Shown here: positions 9,255 through 17,566 of the stretch, one piece after another
Position numbering within the stretch: the stretch's first letter is position 1
How the letters are laid out: every line of letters begins with the position of its first letter
Source of the DNA: Baffinella frigidus
Lineage: Eukaryota; Cryptophyceae; Cryptomonadales; Baffinellaceae
Reading direction: 5' to 3'
Assembly (NCBI GenBank): GCA_026770585.1
Contig: MU646361.1
Span: forward strand, 451,564-473,889
Length of the DNA stretch: 22,326 bases
Notes under the pieces: model-generated
What the model was told of the DNA's origin: nothing
Seen by the model: only the letters and a program-made list of their open reading frames with translations
Database searches by the model: none
Translations under genes and position numbers: made by a program

Positions 9255-9440
9255 TTTCGTGAATAGCCCACGAGTGGATGATCCGTAGGATCCTGCGGTA
9301 GGCCACCCGTAGGGGACATAGGGCTGTTCCTACGGATATCCTAGCCGATGCTTGGTGGCTCAGCCACCAAGACTCCCTTCAGAGCCCGCTTATAGCCCGC
9401 CAAGAATCCCTCCGCAGCCCCCCTTCGTAGCCCGCTATGT
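9255..9440. repeat. CCGTAGG-rich inverted repeats
   Basis: ATCCGTAGGAT and CCTACGGAT arms plus CTTGGTGGCTCAGCCACCAAG hairpin pieces. Related in motif to MITE-8 and MITE-9, but no clear ends. Confidence 0.45.
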
Positions 9441-9477
9441 GGATGGATGCCCCCATGGCTGCGATGCCCCCACCCCC

Positions 9478-9499
9478 CCTAAACCCTAAACCCTAAACG
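9478..9499. repeat. Short interstitial CCCTAAA array
   Basis: Three perfect CCCTAAA units on the + strand. Confidence 0.8.
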
Positions 9500-9555
9500 T
9501 GGTGCCCCAATACGGAGGGCCAGGAAGCTCTTCACAACCTCCCGACGCTGGTCGT

Positions 9556-9677
9556 TACAGGGGTACCTCGCTCACAAGACACCGCCCCCCCCCCTAGGAC
9601 CACCGTAGGGCCCTAGGCATAGTCCTACTGTAGGGTCCTAGGAGAAGGCGGTTTCTTATGCGCGAGGTACCCCTGTA
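9556..9677 (+). mobile_element. MITE-1 copy
   Basis: Complete, TA-flanked, forward orientation, just beyond the 3' end of the GUN4 gene. Confidence 0.86.
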
Positions 9678-9725
9678 CCAGCTCTGTCCCAGTCTATTTG
9701 GGCGCACCAATCTGGCGAGAGCTCA

Positions 9726-9803
9726 GGCGGACGCTGGACCTGCTTCTGTAGAACAGAACACGTTCCGGTGTCCGCCTATGTTGGGAGCTCGAAGAACCGA
9801 AAC
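9726..9803. repeat. Dispersed repeat, copy 3 (inverted)
   Basis: Reverse complement of the 6155-6237 repeat. It begins about 20 bp after the GUN4 stop codon and so probably supplies 3' UTR sequence. Confidence 0.75.
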
Positions 9804-9821
9804 GACCTCACGGAAAAGGCT

Positions 9822-9917
9822 TTAGACGTCCCAGATCGCCTTGGTCTCCGAGTACGGGGAGGGCGGGAAGCGGAGCTCCTCCATCGAGTACCGCTTCTCG
9901 TTGTCGGCAAACCCAGC
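9822..9917 (-). CDS. GUN4: GUN4 terminal exon H with stop
   Basis: 96 bp, phase 0. The acceptor is ACGCAG|GCT and the exon encodes [17 protein letters not shown], then [14 protein letters not shown] and TAA. It is phase-compatible with exon G and gives a plausible C-terminus. Three degenerate copies lie upstream (10.0, 10.1 and 10.5-10.7 kb), and at least one has a usable acceptor and its own stop, so which copy is spliced is uncertain. The stop is only about 20 bp from an inverted dispersed repeat (9726-9803). Confidence 0.65.
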   Translation of the reverse strand, partial: AGFADNEKRYSMEELRFPPSPYSETKAIWDV

Positions 9918-11841
9918 CTGCGTTAGGGTTGAGGATTTAGGCACACACAGCGTAGGGGTTAGGCTGCACCCACACAGGGGTTAGGCGGGAAGCGAAGCTT
10001 CTCCATCGAGTACCGCTTCTCGTTATCCGCGAACCCCGCCCGTGGTGGGGTTCAGGGGTTCAGCACACACAGCGTAGGGGTTAGGCTGCACACACACTAG
10101 GCTGGACGGCGGAGCGCGGCCATCCAGTACCGCTTCTCGTTGTGCGCGAACCCCTCCTGTGGTGGGGTTTAGGGTGAAATTTGGCCACCAACCCGTCAAC
10201 GTTTGCCGTTGGTCGAGGTTTTAGGCACACACAGCGTAGGGGTAAGGCTGCACACACACAGGGGTTACAGGGGTACCTCGCTTATCCCTTGAATGCCCAG
10301 TAGGATCATACGCCCTACCGTAGGGCCCTAGGACCTGCCCAGGACCTCTTGGCCTACAAATTTGAGGGCATGGCCACTTAAGGGATAAGAAACAGCCTCC
10401 CCCTAGGACCCTACAGTAGGACCATGCCTAGGGCCCTACAGCTATACGGTGGTCCTGGGGGGGGGGGCAGTTTCTTATGAGCGAGGTACCCCTGCAGGGG
10501 TTAGGCTGCACACACACAGGGGTCAGGCTGGACGCGGAGCGCGGCCATCGAAAAGCTTGTCCGGGGAAACCTGTTTTTCTTTCATTTGATGGCAAGGAAA
10601 ATTACTACACAATTCGCTTTTACTAGTAATATTAAAGCATTCGTGTAGTAATTTTCATTGGAATCAAATGAAAGAAAAATAAGTTTTCCCGGATAAAAGC
10701 GCGGCTCGTTATCCGCTAAGCCCGTCTGCGTTACAGGGGTACCTCGCTCATAAGAACCCCCCCCTCCCCCTAGGACCACCTTAGGGCCCTAGGCATAGGC
10801 CTACGCGTTGCAGGGGTACCTCGCTCATAAGAAACCGCCCCCCCCTAGGGCCACCATAGAGCCCTAGGCATAGGCCTACTGTAGGGTCCTAGGGGGGGGC
10901 GGTTTCCTATGAGCGAGGTACCCCTGTAGGGTTTGGAGTTTACAGGGACATCTGGGAACTATCGCGTGTAATCCACTCTCATCTCCATACAAATATTAAT
11001 TAATTGCTTTTGACGTAACGAAATTTACTACACAAATGCTCTACTATTACTTTTATAAGCAAATCGTGTAGTAATTTTCGTTGCCCAAGAGCAAATAATT
11101 AATACTTGTATGGAGATTAACTCGGGACACTACGAAGAACCGCAGCCCTGGATATCCGGTGCAACGTGACCAACAATTGCTGACTTTTAGCGTGTTTCCT
11201 AAAACAATCCAACAATTGACTGTAGATGGTTCTCGGTAGTGTTCTGAGTGGCTGATCTCATCTCGAAAGATAACTGAATCAGTTCCCTAATTAGCGTTTT
11301 CATTTAATTAGGAGGCCTAATTAAATTTACTATGCCCTTACTAATTTCTCCTATTCAATCTCCTATTGAAAAGGAACTGATTCAGTCATCTTTCGAGATG
11401 AAATCGGAGCTCAGAAACGTCGAAACGCCGGCGGGGGGCACCCACCCACACGGTAGGCTACGAACCTTTAATCAAAAGTCAACTTGCCTTGATGTAATTA
11501 ACTTTTGAGATTTTCTGGTGCAATTTGGTCACGTAACCCCCTGGAATCCAGGCCCAACGAAACACTCGAAGCCCACCGAGTGGCTTCACTGCTAGCCAAG
11601 GTATTTTACCTTAAGTCAACTGGTGATCCTCGGCAGTAAGTTGCCAGAGAGGGTGCTCTCAGAGCACCCAATTGACTTAAGGCTCTGGCTCTGAGGGGAA
11701 GTTGACTTGGGTGAAATGTTGTGGTGGGCAGCGGCCAAGGAGCGCGCTATGGAGGAAATGCAGAAGACTGCCCCCTCCGCCGGGGAGTAGCTCTAGCTCT
11801 AGCTCTAGCTCTAGCTCTAGAGAGTGTGTGTGCGCGAGAGA

Positions 11842-11923
<82 letters not shown>

Positions 11924-11988
11924 TAGCGCAGCGCGCACCTGGACAGCGAACTTGGTCTCGAGCTTTTCGTCGCCAAACGCAGGGTGCT

Positions 11989-12031
<43 letters not shown>

Positions 12032-15000
12032 TGTGTGAGAGAGTGTGTGTGTCAGAGAGAGAGCGCACCTTGACAGCGAACTTGGTCTCGAGCTTTTCGT
12101 CGCCAAACGCAGGGTGCTTGAGAAGGTTCTCGATCAGGTACGTTCCTAGCGTTGAGGGTTAGGGGTTTAGGGTTTGGGGTTTAGGGTGCAGGGAGGGTTT
12201 AGGGTTTAGGAGGGTTTGGGGTTTGGGGTTTAGGGTGCAGGGAGGGTTTAGGGTTTAGGGTCCCGGGTTTAGGGTCCCGGGTTTAGGGTCTCGGGTTTAG
12301 GGTCTCGGGTTTAGGGTCCTGGGTTTAGGGTCTCGGGTCTCGGGTCTCGGGTCTCGGGTCTCGGGTCTCGGGTCTCGGGTTTCGGGTCTCGTGTTTCGTG
12401 TTTCGGGTCTCGGGTTTGGAGTTTACCGCGGAGCGCGGAGGTGAGGGGGAGGTGGCCCTTAGGGGCGGTCTTGAGATCGTAGGAATACTGCGGGCAAACG
12501 GGGGGTGAGTGCTGCGAAAAAAAGGGGGGTTGCACGTGCGAGTGTTGACTGAACCTTGAGGGCGTGGGAATACGCATGAAAGGAGGGTGTGCGGACTGAG
12601 GCCTAGGAAGGGTACCCCGAATACATCCGAGATACTTCTTCTCCTGTCCCGAGCCGGGCCCTTGCTACCACCAACCCTCACGGAAAGACCAAATCGCCGA
12701 TTTTTAGACCTCAAATTCACCTTGACGGCCAGGCGAATTCGCCTGGCTACAACTTAAGAAGTCCCAATCTTGGTGCAGAATCAACAGTCGATTTTCGACC
12801 TTTCCCCGGAAAGGTCGAAAATCGACTGTTTGGTCCTTCCGTGAGGGCTGGTGGTAGGACTCCACTGTTACTTCTTAAGTTAACAGAGGTTCCACTTTTG
12901 CTTTGAGACGTTCCACTCTCGACTTTTGTCTCGGTGGGCCGCGCTCTTCCCTAGGCCCTGTGTGTTCAATGAAAGATCCTGAACGGCAGTCGAGAAGCAA
13001 GAGGAATCTGTCCTCAAAAGAGGGCGAGACCGCGCGCGCTGCGAACACTGAAGTTTTTTTTTTCCGTGTCAATTTTTTTTTAGTGAACCGTCAGGTCGTG
13101 GGTTGTTGTACCAACGCGTGAAGCCTGGCATGACTAGCGCTGCCTCAAAACCGAACTGGCAGGCGCCCTCCTGGCGAGGCAAGGCTGGGCACGCGGGCAG
13201 ATTTCCATTCTCAAAAGATCTCGTCACACGCTTGCCAGCCCCTCCTCAGAGGCCTCTCTTTGAACCCTCTCACATCTACAACAATATCCAAATAAAGATT
13301 TCCATTCTCGGATCACCGATGCATCCTCGCCCGGAGGCTAGCGCCAGAGGTGTAGAGTACAGTCACTAGTCTTGCAAAATCACGAGCCGACTTCGCCATG
13401 CTGTGAGCTGGTCGGGGAGGGATTTGCTCTCACTTACTAGCTCTGTCTATTTGGGCTCAACTTGGTGAGCCCGGGCCCCGGACGGGGTCCCGCGGTGGGC
13501 CCGTCCGTCGCGAGGCGGGCCCGTCCGTCCTTACACCCTGAACCCGAGGCGGGCCCGTCAGTCCCGAGGCGGGTCTGACAGTCGCGGGCCCGTGAGTCCC
13601 TCAACCGTGACGGGGCCCCGCGATGGGGCCGTCAGTCCCGAGGCGGGCCCGTGAGTCCCTGAACCCTGAACCCTGAACCCGAGGCGGGCTCGACCTCGTT
13701 GCCGGAGTTGCCGAGGGGCGTCCACCGCTTGAGCGTTCCCGTGCAGCCCGAGCAGATCGGGCGCCCCTCGCACCCTCCGCACGGGCTCTGCGATCGAAAC
13801 GTAATATTAGTATTATGTTAATAATATTAGTATTATATTAATAATATTAGTACTATGTTAAATATATTGCGTATTGAGAAACGTAATATTTGTATTATGT
13901 TAATACAAGTACGAAACGAAACATCAGTATTATGTTAATAATAGTGTTAGGTTAAGGTTAATACTAGTAATATTAGTATAATGTTAATATTAGAGCCCGC
14001 ACGGGCTTTGCGATCAAAACAGAGTAATATTAGCATTATGTTAATAATATTAGTATTATGTTAATAATAAATATTATTGCGTATTTAGCAGATCGGGCGC
14101 CCCTCGAGGGGCGCCCGGGCGCACCCACCCGCACGGGCTCTGGGATCGAAACAGAGTAATATTAGATATATTATAGCGTATTTAGCAGATCGGGCGTTAT
14201 ATATTGCGTATTTGTAAATATTATTGTGTATTTAGCGGATCGGGCACCCCTCGCGCCCGCCCGCACGGGCTCTGCGCACCACAGGTTGTTAGTAATAATA
14301 TTATGTTACGGGTATTAATATCGAGTGATTAATTTTCAGATAATCAGGAGGGGTGCACGGGTTTATTTGTGTATTTATTCTTCTTCTTATTATTATCACG
14401 CATTTAGCAGATCGGTATCAGTATTATGGTATTACTAACAATATTATAAGCAGGGACGCACAGGTTATGGTGCACCAGGGAAATTAATAACACAATATCA
14501 ATATCCACAACATAATATTATTACCATCAACCTGAACCGGTTTCCCGAAATTACCAACAACCTGAACCGGTTTTTCCGGTTTCCCGAGACGCCGGTAAAC
14601 AGAGAAACCGGTTGCAAGAGAGAAATTCGTGAACCCGAAGCAAGCGGCGTAGGGTCTTAGGGTCTAGGGTCTTAGGGTCTAGGGTCAAGGGTCAAGGGTC
14701 AAGGGTCCTGGGGTCTAGGGTTCAGGGTGTAGGGCCAACCTTGGTCCACACAATTTCCTGCACAAACTTGTTGAAGTCGCCCACAACCTGGGGGGAAATG
14801 GTTTGGGGTTCAGGGTTCAGGGTTCAGGGTTCAGGGTTCAGGGTTTAGAGTTTAGGGTTTAGGATTCAGGGTTGGGGGGTAAGGGTTTAGGGTTTGGAGT
14901 TTGGGGTTGAGGGTTTGGGGTTGACCTTCTTGCCGTTCCAGATCTTCTTCTGCACCGAGTACCCAAACTTCCCCTGCAAGCGAGAGACACTTCAATATAC

Positions 15001-17527
15001 GACGCACTTCATGGTTGATATACGACGCAGTTCATTCTCGAACCTACGTATTGCGTCAGCGAATCCCAGAATCCCACACCCGAATCCCAAGCGCGCAAAA
15101 AAAACGCGAGACACTTCAATATACGACGCACTTCATGGTTGATATACGACGCACTTTCTTCTCGAAGCTATCTTCATTAGTACCCCAACTTCCGCTGCGA
15201 TCAAGAGGAGACGCGACTTTGCAGGAGCAGTTACAGCGAAACAATATACGACGCCCTTCATTTTCGACATACGACGCGCTTCATTCTCTTCATTGGTACC
15301 CCAACTTCCGCTGCGATCAAGAGGAGACGCGACTTTACAGGAACTGACGCAGCGAAACAGGACTACACAAAAAAACCGCGCGGAGTATCCAAACGCAGGA
15401 AGCAACTCTAGGATCCTACTGGGACCGTCACAGCGGAACTTTCATCTCGGAAGATAACTGAATCAGTTCCTTTTCAATAGGAGGGTGAACAGGAGAAATC
15501 AGTTAGGGCATAGCAAATTTAATAAGGCTTCCTAGTTAAATGAAAAACGCTAATTAGGGAACTGATTCAGCCATCTTTCGAGATGAATTTGACTGGAGCT
15601 GTTCCAGTGATTTCCACAGCGAAATAGAACCACAGTAAACCACCGCGCCGTTTAGGGTTCAGGGTTCAGGGTTCAGGGTTTCGCACCCGGGAGAAGGCGA
15701 CCCAGAGGTTGTCGATCGTCAGCATGTCCTTGCCATAGACCCTAACGCCTCAGACCCCTAATGCCATAGACCCCTATAGAACCCTAATGCCTTAGACCCT
15801 CGACCCTCGACCCTAAGAAGCGGCTCTCGTTTTTCGCGGAGTAGCGGTTAAGGGTTTATGGTTTATAGTGTATGGTTTTGGGTTTGGGGTTTAGGGTTTG
15901 TAGCATAGGGTTTGGGGTTTAGGGTTTGAAGCATAGGGTTGAGGGTTTACCCGGGAGTATGCGACCCAGAGGTTGTCGATCGTCAGCATGTCCTTGACTG
16001 GCAGCAACTTCACCTGTGTGAGGTTTGGGGTTTAGGGTGTCGTACCACTCAGCGGGCTACGAAGGGATTTTCGGGCGCTGAGAGCCCGAGTTTCCGTTTC
16101 TTTATCCGTAGGAACCCCCTTAATGTCCCTACGGTTTGCCTACCGCAGGGTCCTAGGTCTTCTCGCTTAGGGGTTATTCAAAGTCTCTTCGAGGTCCTAA
16201 ACCGTTGACTTTGCATTTTTCTTTCTTTTCGTGGCCAGCAGATGTGAAAAACGCTCTACAAAGGCCTTGGCAGAATTAAGCACGGTTCTCCGGAACCACC
16301 CACACAGCGGACTACGAAGAGATTTTCGGGCACTCAGTGCCCGAGTTTCCGTTACCTTATCCGTAGGAAACCCCCTATGCCCCTACGGATTGCCTACAGT
16401 AGGTTCCGGCGCGTCTTACATGTATCGCTTAAGGGTTATTCAAAATCCCTTCGAAGTCCGCTGTGTGGCCTGTGCTAAATACTCCGTAGTCGAGGAGGTC
16501 CCCGATGAAGTCAACTTAAGTGAAGTTCAACTTAAGTCAAAGGACGCGTCCGACACCTTTAGGGTCTAGGGTTTGAGACCTGGGCGAAGTAGACGAACCC
16601 CTGTTTCTTGATTTGCTCCCCCCCGATCTCGAGCAGCAGGTCCCGCGTCAACTGAGGAGCGAGAGAGAGGTCAGAGAGAGAGGGAGAGAGAGAGAGAGAG
16701 TGTGTGTGTGTGAGAGAGAGTGTGTGTGAGAGAGAGTGTGTGAGAGAGAGTCCAGCGAGAGAGAGCGCGAGCGAGCGAGAGAGAGAGAGTCCAGAGAGAG
16801 AGCGAGAGTCCAGAGAGAGAGCGAGAGCGAGAGAGATAGAGCGAGTCCAGAGCGAGAGCGAGAGTCCAGAGCGAGAGCGAGAGTCCAGAGAGCGAGAGAG
16901 AGAGCGTCCGATCTCGAGCATCAGGTCCCGCGTCAACTGTGCAGTGAGCGCGCGAGAGCGAGAGCGAGAGAGAGAGTCCATAGAGAGAGAGAGGTCAGAG
17001 AGGGAGTCCAGAGAGAGGTCAGAGCGAGAGGTCAGAGCGAGAGAGTCCAGCGAGAGAGAGAGAGAGAGAGCGAGAGGGAGAGAGAGACGCTGCCGAGCAC
17101 GCAGCATGCCACCCCTTCTCACACGCCAACATTCCACACCGCACCGTTTTTGCCTCAAAAGGGTTTCGTGTTACACATTCCACATTGCTGCGCCTCTGGC
17201 TCTGAAACGCATCTTGGTGAGTGCCTGGTACGAATGCACCGCTAGCCCAGAAGATTGTGTATCAGTCAACTTTGAAAAAAACGGGAGAGAGGTGTAGTGC
17301 AATGGAAGGTCCAGGGGCGTTTTGGTTTCTAAAGTGGAGAGTTTTCAAGGGGGGTTGACTTGAGCAAAAAATCCTGGCTAGCAGTGGGATGTCTAGAGTC
17401 TACTCGAGGCAGCCGTGTTTGCCCAACGAGGACAGTCTCGCATGTGGAAAGTGCGTGTGTGCGGAAGAGAGAAGGAGGGGAGGGCGGGGGGAGGGCGGGT
17501 CTCTCGCTCTCTGCCTCACTCGCTTGC

Positions 17528-17566
<39 letters not shown>

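Noticed and set aside
13103-13369. Plus frame with [19 protein letters not shown]
   Set aside because: Lies antisense in a GUN4 intron, no family match and no splice or start context that favours it.
14894-15347. Plus ORFs repeating [11 protein letters not shown]
   Set aside because: Translation of the direct repeat next to exon D; the real coding strand here is minus.
16559-17297. Long Ser/Leu and Arg/Glu open frames (up to 199 aa) on both strands
   Set aside because: They are translations of the GA/CT microsatellite in a GUN4 intron.
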